Shown here: in pieces, positions 1 through 5,983 of the stretch
How the letters are laid out: each line of letters starts with the position of its first letter
How positions within the stretch are numbered: position 1 is the first letter of the stretch
Assembly: GCA_964383565.1 (NCBI GenBank)
Contig: CAYLIK010000165.1
Span: 1 to 6,470 of the forward strand
Direction of reading: 5' to 3'
Origin: CANJQJ01 sp964383565
Lineage (GTDB): Bacteria; Pseudomonadota; Alphaproteobacteria; Sphingomonadales; Sphingomonadaceae
Length of the DNA stretch: 6,470 nt
Translations under genes and position numbers: made by a program
The notes under the pieces: model-generated
What the model was told of the DNA's origin: nothing
The model's input: the letters and a program-made list of their open reading frames with translations, nothing else
The model's database searches: none

Positions 1-1
1 G

Positions 2-1042
2 AAATATCCGCAAAGCTGGGTGCTGGTGCATGATCTCCACTTCAATAGCCTTCCCGACGGGCGAACGGCGATCGTCGATGTGGCGGCAGACAATACTAAC
101 GTGAAGGGCCAGATTCCGGTCGCGCAGTTCGGGAACATCCTGCCCGCAACCACCAAGCCCGAAATATATGTCGCGGAGACCTTTCTCTCGCGGCTGACCC
201 GCGGAGAGCGGACCGACGTCATCACCATCTGGGACACGGCGACGCTAAAGCCGAAGGGCGAGATAATCCTGCCGGGGGGAAAGCGCGGGCAGTTCGTCAC
301 ATTAAAGAACAGCCTCCAGCTCACCAATGATGAGAAATGGGCGCTCGTCTTCAATTTCACTCCGGGATCGTCGGTGACGATAGTCGATCTCGAGGCTCGC
401 AAGGTCCTGTCCGAGATCGAGCTGCCCGGCTGTTCGCTTGTTTATCCCACCGGCCAGCGCGGTTTCGCTTCGCTTTGCGCTGACGGGACGATAACCAGCA
501 TATCGCTCAATGCGTCCGGACTGGCAGCCACCACGGTGACGAGCAAGGCCTTCAACGACATCGATGCAGATTCGATGTTCATGACCCCGACGATCGTCGG
601 CCAGACGGCATGGTTTGTCAGCTTTCGCGGAACGATCCGGGGAATTGATCTCTCAGGCACGGCGGCACGCGAGCTTGGAGCCTTTTCCTTGCGTGGAGAG
701 CCGGGAGGCACGCCCGAATGGCGGCCTGGTGGCTGGCAAGTCATCACCTCGGATGGCGCCGGACGTCTCTACATCCTCATGAATCCCGCTGGCAAGGAAG
801 GCAGCCACAAGGATGGCGGCACAGAAGTGTGGGTCGTCGATCCGGCGCAGAAGAAGCGCATCGCCCGAATAGCGCTCCAGACGCCCGCTATCTCGATCGA
901 GGCCACGGCACAGGCTACGCCACTTCTGGTCGCATCACGCCCGGATGGATCGCTCGATATTTACGATGCGGTCAGTGGGGCTTTTCGTCGCACGATTTCC
1001 GGCGCCGTACACGACCCGATGACCATGACGGCGATGCGCTGA
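2..1042 (+). CDS. aauB: Aromatic amine dehydrogenase large (alpha) subunit, 5'-partial
   Basis: Large subunit of the periplasmic TTQ enzyme that oxidatively deaminates primary amines to aldehyde plus ammonia (A2B2 complex with AauA). The reading frame is open to the left edge: the codons before the GTG at 20 read KYPQSW and run into VLVHDLHF, the conserved first strand of mature MauB/AauB chains. The true start and signal peptide therefore lie upstream, and the GTG at 20 is not the start. The 346 visible residues show repeated beta-propeller blade signatures, such as VTIVDLEARKVLSEIELPGC, TEVWVVDPAQKKRIARI and SLDIYDAVSGAFRRTISG, consistent with the family's seven-bladed propeller. The C-terminal HDPMTMT segment also fits. 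The TGA overlaps the ATG of the next gene (TGATG). The neighbouring aauEDA genes support the call. The choice between aromatic amine and methylamine dehydrogenase rests on the small subunit. Confidence 0.93.
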   Translation, partial: KYPQSWVLVHDLHFNSLPDGRTAIVDVAADNTNVKGQIPVAQFGNILPATTKPEIYVAETFLSRLTRGERTDVITIWDTATLKPKGEIILPGGKRGQFVTLKNSLQLTNDEKWALVFNFTPGSSVTIVDLEARKVLSEIELPGCSLVYPTGQRGFASLCADGTITSISLNASGLAATTVTSKAFNDIDADSMFMTPTIVGQTAWFVSFRGTIRGIDLSGTAARELGAFSLRGEPGGTPEWRPGGWQVITSDGAGRLYILMNPAGKEGSHKDGGTEVWVVDPAQKKRIARIALQTPAISIEATAQATPLLVASRPDGSLDIYDAVSGAFRRTISGAVHDPMTMTAMR

Positions 1043-1545
1043 TGCACGCCCTGGCGCTCTTTCTGTCGCTGATCCTGGCGAGTGCCGCCGTTCACAAGCT
1101 GGTGGCCGTGAATCGACTGGCTGCGGCTACCGCGCGATTGCTGCGCGTCAGCCTGCCAATCGGCCGCACGCTGAGTCTCGCCGCCGCGGCGGTCGAGCTA
1201 GGGGCCGCGCTCGCTCTCCTGGTTAATTCGCTCCGCCCGACTGGCGCGCTGTTGGCCGCGGCACTGTGGGCGTCTTATGCGTTCGCGCTGCTCGATGCCC
1301 GGATCCGCGGCGAAACCGCCTTCGATTGCGGCTGCAGCTTTGGCACTAAGACCCACAATATCGATCGTTTTGCCGTCTTCCGCGCTTTCGGACTCACGGG
1401 TCTCGCCATCAGCCTGGCGCTTATCCCGGTATCCGGTCCTCCCAGTGGGGAGGCGGTATTCGCAGCCTTCGCCTTTCTAAGCCTTTACGCAGCCGCCGGC
1501 GAAATCGCTGCGCTGCCGTCCTTGCGCAGGAGCCCGACACGATGA
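1042..1545 (+). CDS. aauE: Methylamine utilization protein MauE-type membrane protein
   Basis: Integral inner-membrane protein of the MauE family (DoxX-like fold), needed with MauD for export, folding or stability of the cysteine-rich small subunit. The product has 167 residues and about four hydrophobic segments (roughly 3-22, 43-62, 67-86 and 112-130, with another near 138-157). A conserved DCGC motif (C96, C98) follows the third segment; in this family it is thought to take part in thiol/disulfide transfer. The ATG overlaps the aauB stop (TGATG). The frame is open further upstream to 718, but those 108 codons lie inside aauB, so the overlap start is preferred. The 3' end overlaps aauD as ATGA. 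Gene order B-E-D-A matches known mau and aau clusters. Confidence 0.9.
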   Translation: MHALALFLSLILASAAVHKLVAVNRLAAATARLLRVSLPIGRTLSLAAAAVELGAALALLVNSLRPTGALLAAALWASYAFALLDARIRGETAFDCGCSFGTKTHNIDRFAVFRAFGLTGLAISLALIPVSGPPSGEAVFAAFAFLSLYAAAGEIAALPSLRRSPTR

Positions 1546-2129
1546 GCCTCTTTCTAGCTTCCCAGCTCCTACTATGGATCGGACTTGCCGTTCTCGGTGT
1601 GCTGGTTGCCGCGCTCGCCCGGCAGGTTGGCGTCCTGCACGAGCGGATCGCACCCGCCGGAGCGCTGACACTGCACCAGAAGGTGAATGCAGGAGACCGG
1701 GCGCCGGAAATGACGCTTCCCGGGCTCGACGGTGGGTCCGTTCGCATCGGGGGTAAGCGAAAGGAACGAAGCCAGCTGCTTTTCTTCGTCTCGCCGGATT
1801 GCCCGGTCTGCAAGGTCTTGCTCCCGGTGCTCAAGTCGGTGGTTGCTGCGGAAGCTGGATGGCTGGACGCGGTGCTGGCAAGCGATGGGAATGAGGCCGA
1901 ACATCGCAGCTTTGTGATGGCGCAGGGCCTGTCAGGGATTCCATATGTGCTTTCGGAAGCCCTTGGCCGGACGCTCGGAGTCTCAAAGCTGCCATATGCC
2001 GTCCTGATCGACGAGGAAGGTCGCATCACCTCCCTCGGCCTGATCAACAATCGCGAACATCTGGAAAGCCTGTTCGAAGCCAAAGAACGCGGGGTTGCCT
2101 CCATCCAGCAATATCTCGCGCGCGCTTAA
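1542..2129 (+). CDS. aauD: MauD-type membrane-anchored thioredoxin-like disulfide protein
   Basis: Periplasm-facing thioredoxin-fold protein predicted to form or shuffle disulfides in the small subunit; mauD mutants of other bacteria fail to accumulate that subunit. The product has 195 residues. One N-terminal transmembrane helix (about 7-26) is followed by the family segment ARQVGVLHERIAPAGAL. The redoxin domain runs from about 52 with APEMTLPGLDGG, a CPVC active site (C87, C90) within FFVSPDCPVCK, and a cis-proline position at P151 (SKLPYAVLID). The start overlaps the aauE stop (ATGA), so translation is probably coupled. It ends 14 bases before aauA. CPVC differs from the CPHC of DsbA-type oxidases; the redox direction is inferred from the family. 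Confidence 0.92.
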   Translation: MSLFLASQLLLWIGLAVLGVLVAALARQVGVLHERIAPAGALTLHQKVNAGDRAPEMTLPGLDGGSVRIGGKRKERSQLLFFVSPDCPVCKVLLPVLKSVVAAEAGWLDAVLASDGNEAEHRSFVMAQGLSGIPYVLSEALGRTLGVSKLPYAVLIDEEGRITSLGLINNREHLESLFEAKERGVASIQQYLARA

Positions 2130-2134
2130 GGGAG
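2128..2134 (+). promoter_or_regulatory. Ribosome binding site of aauA
   Basis: AAGGGAG, partly overlapping the aauD TAA, lies nine bases before the ATG at 2144. It is the only strong Shine-Dalgarno site seen at a gene junction inside the operon; the other visible junctions use overlapping stop/start codons. It fixes the aauA start and probably gives the small subunit its own translation rate. Confidence 0.75.
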
Positions 2135-2143
2135 ACGAAGACC

Positions 2144-2707
2144 ATGTCGCAGATCGACAACTTTGCCGAGCGCATGGCGCGCAAGGTCGCTCGGAGCACG
2201 TCGCGTCGCAATATCCTTACGATGATCGGCGGAGCGATTACCGGAGCAGCGGTGTTTCCCGTTCTGCCGGTTTCGCGCGCCCAGGCCGCATCGCATGGTG
2301 GAACGGGAGCAGCCCACAACGCACCGCAGTTGAGCGGAAGCAGGCAGGATCCGGGTGATCAGACCCAATGCGATTACTGGCGCTATTGTGCCATAGATGG
2401 GTTTCTCTGCTCATGCTGTGGCGGCTCGCCCAACACCTGCCCGCCGGGTACCGAGATGTCGCCCATCACTTGGATCGGCACCTGCCGAAATCCGGCCGAC
2501 AACCGGGCCTACATCATCAGTTACAATGACTGCTGTGGAAAATCGTCGTGCGGCCGATGCCTGTGTAACCGCAACGATGGCGATAGGCCGATGGTACGCC
2601 CGCAATCGAACAATGATATCAACTGGTGCCTCGGCACGGAAAGTAGTGTCTATAATTGTTCGACTGCCGTGATCCTCGGCGTGGCCACTGAGCTTTCCGG
2701 CAAGTGA
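2144..2707 (+). CDS. aauA: Aromatic amine dehydrogenase small (beta) subunit, TTQ-bearing
   Basis: Catalytic subunit carrying tryptophan tryptophylquinone; the periplasmic enzyme converts aralkylamines to aldehydes and ammonia. The product has 187 residues. A long leader has a twin-arginine-like motif (SRRNIL, 20-25), a hydrophobic stretch (24-42) and a likely cleavage after AQA near 48. The mature part has 14 cysteines. W110 (in SPITWIGTC) and W161 (in NDINWC) are 51 residues apart, as are TTQ residues Trp109 and Trp160 of the Alcaligenes faecalis enzyme. D129 matches the catalytic base Asp128, and D85 matches the conserved CDYWRxCxxDG aspartate. The CSCCGG and SCGRC motifs and the C-terminus match aromatic amine rather than methylamine dehydrogenase; the latter has CDCSGG and two fewer cysteines (comparison from memory). 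S173 occupies the place of catalytic Thr172. The stop overlaps the next gene as GTGA. Confidence 0.95.
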   Translation: MSQIDNFAERMARKVARSTSRRNILTMIGGAITGAAVFPVLPVSRAQAASHGGTGAAHNAPQLSGSRQDPGDQTQCDYWRYCAIDGFLCSCCGGSPNTCPPGTEMSPITWIGTCRNPADNRAYIISYNDCCGKSSCGRCLCNRNDGDRPMVRPQSNNDINWCLGTESSVYNCSTAVILGVATELSGK

Positions 2708-3195
2708 TCCTGCGGGCTGTCGTCGCGCTGGTAATTGTGACCGGGGCTGCGACCGCCTGCGCCACGGTTCAGACCATGCCGGGTGTCGAAAACCCCGCGC
2801 GCGCGCGCCAGAACTGGATTCTGAAATGCCAGGGCTGCCATCGCGCGGATGCCACCGGCACCGCCGCAACCGCTCCGGCAATGGCCGGCCAGATCAGCCG
2901 CTTCCTGTCAGTTCCCGCGGGTCGCGACTATCTGGCCCGCGTACCGGGCGTGGCGACAGCCGCACTGAACGACGTCGAGCTTGCCGAGCTCCTCAACTGG
3001 TCCTTGCTGCGCTTCGACCCTGTTCATTTGCCGGCCGATTTTCAGCCCTACACAAGCGCCGAGGTGGGGAAGTTGCGGGGCAGCCCTCTGCGAACTGATG
3101 CAATGGAAATCCGCGCAAGGATCATGGTCGACCTGGAGAAGCGGAGCGGGCCGTCAACGCCTGGCCAGGAACAAGTGGAAAGATTGCAACGATGA
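2704..3195 (+). CDS. Small monohaem c-type cytochrome, probable AADH electron acceptor
   Basis: Exported cytochrome c with a single haem site, C-Q-G-C-H at residues 42-46. It probably takes electrons from reduced TTQ or passes them to the respiratory chain. The product has 163 residues. The N-terminal hydrophobic leader (about 3-18) ends in ATAC at C19, which could be a weak lipobox (lipoprotein anchor) or a normal signal peptide. No classical distal Met motif stands out; M60 (APAMAGQ), M134 and M141 are candidates for the sixth ligand. The GTG start overlaps the aauA stop (GTGA), and the 3' end overlaps the ligase gene (ATGA). A monohaem cytochrome gene also follows aauA in the Alcaligenes faecalis cluster (orf-2, from memory), which supports this role. 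The partner assignment is inferred. Confidence 0.85.
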   Translation: MILRAVVALVIVTGAATACATVQTMPGVENPARARQNWILKCQGCHRADATGTAATAPAMAGQISRFLSVPAGRDYLARVPGVATAALNDVELAELLNWSLLRFDPVHLPADFQPYTSAEVGKLRGSPLRTDAMEIRARIMVDLEKRSGPSTPGQEQVERLQR

Positions 3196-4826
3196 CGACG
3201 AGAACGCTTAGCCACGTTCGCGGGGCCGATGCGCCGCCGCTGCTTGAACAGACCATAGGCGCAGTGTTTGACGCAACGGTCGCCCGGTCGGCCGAAGATA
3301 TTGCGCTTATCGTTCGACACCAAGATGTGCGCTGGACCTGGCGCACGTTGCAGCGACACGTAGACTCCGTAGCGGCGGGCCTGCTCGAGCGCGGCCTGCA
3401 GCCGGGCGACCGGGTGGGCATCTGGGCACCCAATTGCGCCGAATGGGCCATCGTCCAGTTCGCGACCGCAAAGGCCGGGCTGGTATTGGTCACCATCAAT
3501 CCCGCATATCGCGCGGCAGAACTGGAATATGCGCTGAACAAGGTTGGCTGCGCTGCCCTTATCACCGCGCCCTCGCATAAGGGCAGCGATTATCTCGCCA
3601 TTTTACGGGACCTGAGCGTTGCTCGACTGCCCGGGCTGCGACTCCTGGTTACAACCGGAGAAGAGCGGCACGAGGGCTTCGTCCCGTTCGCGGAGCTGGC
3701 ATCGGATGAACCGCTTAACCCGGGTGTTGACATCCGGCCTGACGACCCGGTCAACATCCAATTTACCAGCGGCACCACCGGGTTTCCGAAGGGGGCAACG
3801 CTCTCGCACCGTAATATCCTCAACAATGGATATCTTGTCGGCAGGCAGATCGGGCTCTCTCCTGTGTATCGAGTGTGCATTCCCGTACCGCTATATCATT
3901 GCTTCGGTATGGTGATCGGCAATCTCGCGTGCCTCGTTCACGGGGCGACCATGGTCTACCCGGCGGATTCATTTGATCCCCAGGCAGTGCTCAAAGCGGT
4001 CGAGCAGGAGAGATGCACAGCTCTTTATGGCGTACCGACCATGTTCATCGCACTCCTGCGCCACCCCGAATTTGATCTCTTCGATCTGTCTTCGCTGCGG
4101 ACCGGGATCATGGCGGGAGCGCCCTGTCCCATATCAGTCATGCGAGAAGTCATCGACCGGATGCATATGGCGGGCGTCACGATCGCGTACGGGATGACCG
4201 AGACGAGCCCCGTCAGCTTTCAGAGCGACATGGACGACCCCCTCGAATTGCGCGTGTCCACCGTGGGGCGCATCCAACCCCATCTCGAGGTCAAACTGGT
4301 CGATACCGAAGGTGCGACCGTGATGCGCGGTGAACCGGGCGAGCTATGTACACGCGGCTATTCGGTGATGCTGGGCTACTGGGACGACACGGCAAAGACC
4401 GCCGAAGCCATAGATGCGGACGGTTGGTTACACACCGGGGATCTCGCGACGATAGATGATGCCGGATATTGTCGTATCGTCGGACGGATCAAGGATATGG
4501 TGATCCGAGGCGGCGAAAATATCTATCCGCGCGAGGTCGAGGAGTTCCTGCTTACTCACCAAGATATCATCGATGCGCAGGTCGTCGGCGTGGCTGATGC
4601 AAAATATGGCGAGGAGCTCTGCGCCTGGATAATCGTGCGGGCGGATGCGTCGCAGAATGAACAGGCGGTTCGCGATTGGTGCCGCGCCCGAATAGCGCAT
4701 TTCAAGGTGCCTCGTTATGTGCGGATCGTGCAGGAATTCCCCATGACGGTCACCGGCAAAGTCCAGAAATTCGCCATTCGCGATGCGATGGACGCCATCC
4801 TGAAATCTAGCTGCCCGGCCAACTAA
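3192..4826 (+). CDS. AMP-binding acyl-CoA ligase (ACSF2 / fatty-acyl-CoA synthetase type)
   Basis: Cytoplasmic ATP-dependent acid:CoA ligase of the ANL superfamily, full length at 544 residues. Visible core motifs are the phosphate-binding loop FTSGTTGFPKG (191-201), YGMTETSP (333-340), GWLHTGD with the ribose-binding Asp at 417, the hinge region GRIKDMVIRGGENIYP (431-446), and TGKVQK with the catalytic Lys at 523. The stretches NPAYRAAELEYAL and CTALYGVPTMFIALL place it with ACSF2-like medium-chain or branched acyl-CoA synthetases, not with the shorter phenylacetate-CoA ligase PaaK. Its ATG overlaps the cytochrome stop (ATGA), so it belongs to the amine operon. Inferred role: activating the carboxylic acid made from the amine-derived aldehyde. 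The substrate cannot be read from sequence. Confidence 0.9.
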   Translation: MTTRTLSHVRGADAPPLLEQTIGAVFDATVARSAEDIALIVRHQDVRWTWRTLQRHVDSVAAGLLERGLQPGDRVGIWAPNCAEWAIVQFATAKAGLVLVTINPAYRAAELEYALNKVGCAALITAPSHKGSDYLAILRDLSVARLPGLRLLVTTGEERHEGFVPFAELASDEPLNPGVDIRPDDPVNIQFTSGTTGFPKGATLSHRNILNNGYLVGRQIGLSPVYRVCIPVPLYHCFGMVIGNLACLVHGATMVYPADSFDPQAVLKAVEQERCTALYGVPTMFIALLRHPEFDLFDLSSLRTGIMAGAPCPISVMREVIDRMHMAGVTIAYGMTETSPVSFQSDMDDPLELRVSTVGRIQPHLEVKLVDTEGATVMRGEPGELCTRGYSVMLGYWDDTAKTAEAIDADGWLHTGDLATIDDAGYCRIVGRIKDMVIRGGENIYPREVEEFLLTHQDIIDAQVVGVADAKYGEELCAWIIVRADASQNEQAVRDWCRARIAHFKVPRYVRIVQEFPMTVTGKVQKFAIRDAMDAILKSSCPAN

Positions 4827-5081
4827 CACGAAGACTTGTTAGAAAGACCACAATTGGCGGCGGGTGACTTTGGTGATCTCAAGCAGAAGGTATACGGCAG
4901 CTTACCGCTAAGTCTGCGCCAATTCCGGACAGTCAGGATCGTCCCCGGAAGACGACCGATGGTGACCACGACGACGATGACCGCTTTCGGCGCTGCGCTC
5001 GCCAAGATCCATGGCTGACTTCGGGCGCGAAGCGGACATAAAAACTTGCGAATGCCGCGGCTATCTGAACTAAAAGCCGGC
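4827..5081 (+). other. Intergenic stretch after the amine operon
   Basis: No convincing gene on either strand. Short open frames exist (+ 4836-5018; - 4823-5119 and 4933-5175) but lack a ribosome binding site and a recognisable family. Right after the ligase stop there is a weak 6-bp hairpin (CTAACA 4823-4828 with TGTTAG 4837-4842, 8-base loop) without a T tract, so it is a poor terminator. An 8-bp inverted repeat, AATTGGCG (4852-4859) and CGCCAATT (4917-4924), encloses 57 bases. The stretch could be a decayed gene or an old repeat. Confidence 0.4.
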
Positions 5082-5234
5082 ATGTCCGATGACATCGAAG
5101 CGGCGATCGCGAAGGCCATTCATAACGCGCCCGATTGGCTTCGGCAGCACCTCGCGTCCAAAGATTTATCGGCACGGCTGCGCGCCGAGGAAACTTTAGC
5201 AGCCAAGGTCGCCGCTGCGATCAAGTCGATATAA
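5082..5234 (+). CDS. Small DUF6771-like protein of unknown function
   Basis: A 50-residue protein beginning MSDDIEAAIAKAI, with a core NAPDWLRQHLASKDL and then RLRAEETLAAKVAAAI. This order of motifs (APxW, SKD, RxRAEExLA) resembles the small DUF6771 family that I recall from sphingomonads; no function is known to me. It looks all-helical, with no signal peptide or membrane segment. Alternative in-frame starts are the ATG at 5052 and the TTG at 5046. The ATG at 5082 was chosen because it gives the length I expect for such proteins, but no clear Shine-Dalgarno site precedes any of them. It is not obviously part of the amine operon, with 255 bases between. Confidence 0.55.
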   Translation: MSDDIEAAIAKAIHNAPDWLRQHLASKDLSARLRAEETLAAKVAAAIKSI

Positions 5235-5289
5235 GCATAGCCTTATGCGGGCATGTTCCTGCGCGAGGTGCTGCCTGACGCGTCATCCT

Positions 5290-5321
5290 ACTCATGGCAA
5301 AACTATACAATTGCCATGAGT
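5290..5321. repeat. Perfect 11-bp inverted repeat (hairpin or operator)
   Basis: ACTCATGGCAA (5290-5300) and TTGCCATGAGT (5311-5321) are exact reverse complements around the ten-base AT-rich spacer AACTATACAA. Neither side is followed by a T run, so a classical intrinsic terminator is unlikely, though a bidirectional RNA hairpin between convergent operons is possible. A dimeric regulator's operator or a recombination site are other options. Confidence 0.6.
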
Positions 5322-5454
5322 TTAACTCGCCCAAGGGAACTCACTGTGGGGCGATCGCCGCCCCTGCATAGGGATCATAGGCCGGCCGCTGCGGTCGCCG
5401 ATTGCGCCAAGCCGGGAACGCGCCTTATATCTCAGTGTATTCGACGCCCCTATC

Positions 5455-5472
5455 TATGGATTGAAATCCATA
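5455..5472. repeat. Short 8-bp palindrome
   Basis: TATGGATT (5455-5462) and AATCCATA (5465-5472) are exact reverse complements separated by GA. The close spacing favours a protein-binding site over an RNA hairpin. It is short enough to be chance. Confidence 0.3.
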
Positions 5473-5509
5473 CGATTGCAGGCACCAAGATGCGAATTGG
5501 TGCGTCGGA

Positions 5510-5536
5510 CGCCACGCCGTGGCGGGATCGGCCCGC
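5510..5536 (-). terminator. Possible terminator-like GC hairpins downstream of the minus-strand genes
   Basis: Two overlapping GC-rich dyads lie about 40-70 bases past the minus-strand stop: CGCCAC/GTGGCG (5510-5515 with 5519-5524, 3-base loop) and GCGGG/CCCGC (5522-5526 with 5532-5536, 5-base loop). They could end transcription from the right, but no T tract follows, so this is tentative. Confidence 0.25.
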
Positions 5537-5577
5537 ATGGCTAGAAAATACCGCCTAACCAAATGCGCCGCGCTATC

Positions 5578-5964
5578 TCATTTTTTAGTTTGAGGCTCCT
5601 CGCTCGGCAGCGTTAGACGCAGGTGGGCATCAAGAAACGGGCCATCGCGCCTTTGCTCGTCCCTTTCCCGCGATATTTTCGCCCATTCGGCTTCTAACTG
5701 ACGAGGCATTTTTTGCCTCGGCTTTTGCGATCCTTGTTTTTCTATCTTGGCTCGTTCCGCTTCCTTCGCGACCTTTTGCAGCGCGAATATTTCCTGCGCT
5801 GCAAACCAGATCGGTCGCCCGTACCGATCCTCCTGATAGGTCAATTCACCGGCCAGCGCTCTCCGGGTCAGTTCGGGCTTCGTCATACCGGCAAATGATG
5901 CCGCATGGGGCAGCGAAAACCAGTGCACTTCGCCATCGAATTTTACATCCTTCTGTTTCCCCAC
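5578..5964 (-). CDS. Helix-turn-helix-like protein with charged tail, downstream of DNA methyltransferase
   Basis: A 128-residue protein. The GTG at 5964 is chosen because AAAGGGA (5972-5978, - strand) sits seven bases before it; the frame is open further to 6069, but that part overlaps the methyltransferase gene. Residues about 15-60 (WFSLPHAASFAGMTKPELTR, then a small RYGRPIWF wing ahead of AAQEIFAL) look like a MerR/excisionase-type winged helix-turn-helix. Residues about 58-105 are rich in K, E, R and Q and probably coil. The C-terminus is polar. The gene begins 19 bases after the methyltransferase stop, so the two are likely co-transcribed. It may regulate the operon or act as a DNA-binding accessory subunit of a restriction or defence system. 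I do not recognise a named family. Confidence 0.72.
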   Translation of the reverse strand: MGKQKDVKFDGEVHWFSLPHAASFAGMTKPELTRRALAGELTYQEDRYGRPIWFAAQEIFALQKVAKEAERAKIEKQGSQKPRQKMPRQLEAEWAKISRERDEQRRDGPFLDAHLRLTLPSEEPQTKK

Positions 5965-5971
5965 GCGCGTA

Positions 5972-5978
5972 TCCCTTT
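5972..5978 (-). promoter_or_regulatory. Ribosome binding site deciding the HTH gene start
   Basis: On the minus strand AAAGGGA lies seven bases before the GTG at 5964, inside the 19-base gap after the methyltransferase stop. It supports the GTG start over the longer frame opening at 6069. Confidence 0.6.
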
Positions 5979-5983
5979 GGACG

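Larger units (their letters stand above)
5235..5577. other. Intergenic region with several inverted repeats
   Basis: The 343 bases between the small gene and the end of the minus-strand pair hold no credible gene. An open frame at 5253-5558 (+) has low-complexity, non-family translation and runs through the palindromes. The region contains four dyads, of which the one at 5290-5321 is by far the strongest. It is the space between two convergent transcription units, so terminators or operators are expected here, but no hairpin has a clear T tract. Confidence 0.5.

Noticed and set aside
20..22. GTG as the start of the first gene
   Set aside because: The frame is open to the left edge, and the codons before it (ending in W) continue the conserved SWVLVHD strand of the large subunit, so the gene is 5'-truncated by the window.
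718..1041. Upstream extension of the aauE frame
   Set aside because: These 108 codons lie inside aauB in another frame and their translation is low-complexity H/R/G/W-rich with no membrane character; the TGATG overlap at 1040-1044 is the normal start.
1421..2104. 227-codon minus-strand open frame opposite aauD
   Set aside because: It is antisense to a clearly conserved gene, rich in Ser/Arg/Pro as expected for a GC-rich shadow frame, and resembles no family.
2144..2707. Methylamine dehydrogenase (mauA) as the identity of the small subunit
   Set aside because: The CSCCGG and SCGRC motifs, 14 cysteines and the NWC-to-C-terminus segment match the aromatic amine enzyme better than methylamine dehydrogenase.
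3048..3578. 176-codon minus-strand open frame opposite the cytochrome and ligase genes
   Set aside because: It is antisense to two well-supported genes, with no ribosome binding site or recognisable domain.
3192..4826. Phenylacetate-CoA ligase PaaK
   Set aside because: PaaK enzymes are about 100 residues shorter and diverge in the core motifs; this protein has the ACSF2-type motif set.
4823..4842. Hairpin at the ligase stop codon as intrinsic terminator
   Set aside because: The stem is only 6 bp and AT-rich with an 8-base loop and no T tract.
5231..5248. GCATA/TATGC hairpin after the small gene as terminator
   Set aside because: The stem is five bases and AT-rich, it competes with an ATAAG/CTTAT pairing, and no T run follows.
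5253..5558. 101-codon plus-strand open frame
   Set aside because: It runs through the 5290-5321, 5455-5472 and 5510-5524 inverted repeats, has no Shine-Dalgarno site and has an uncharacteristic composition.
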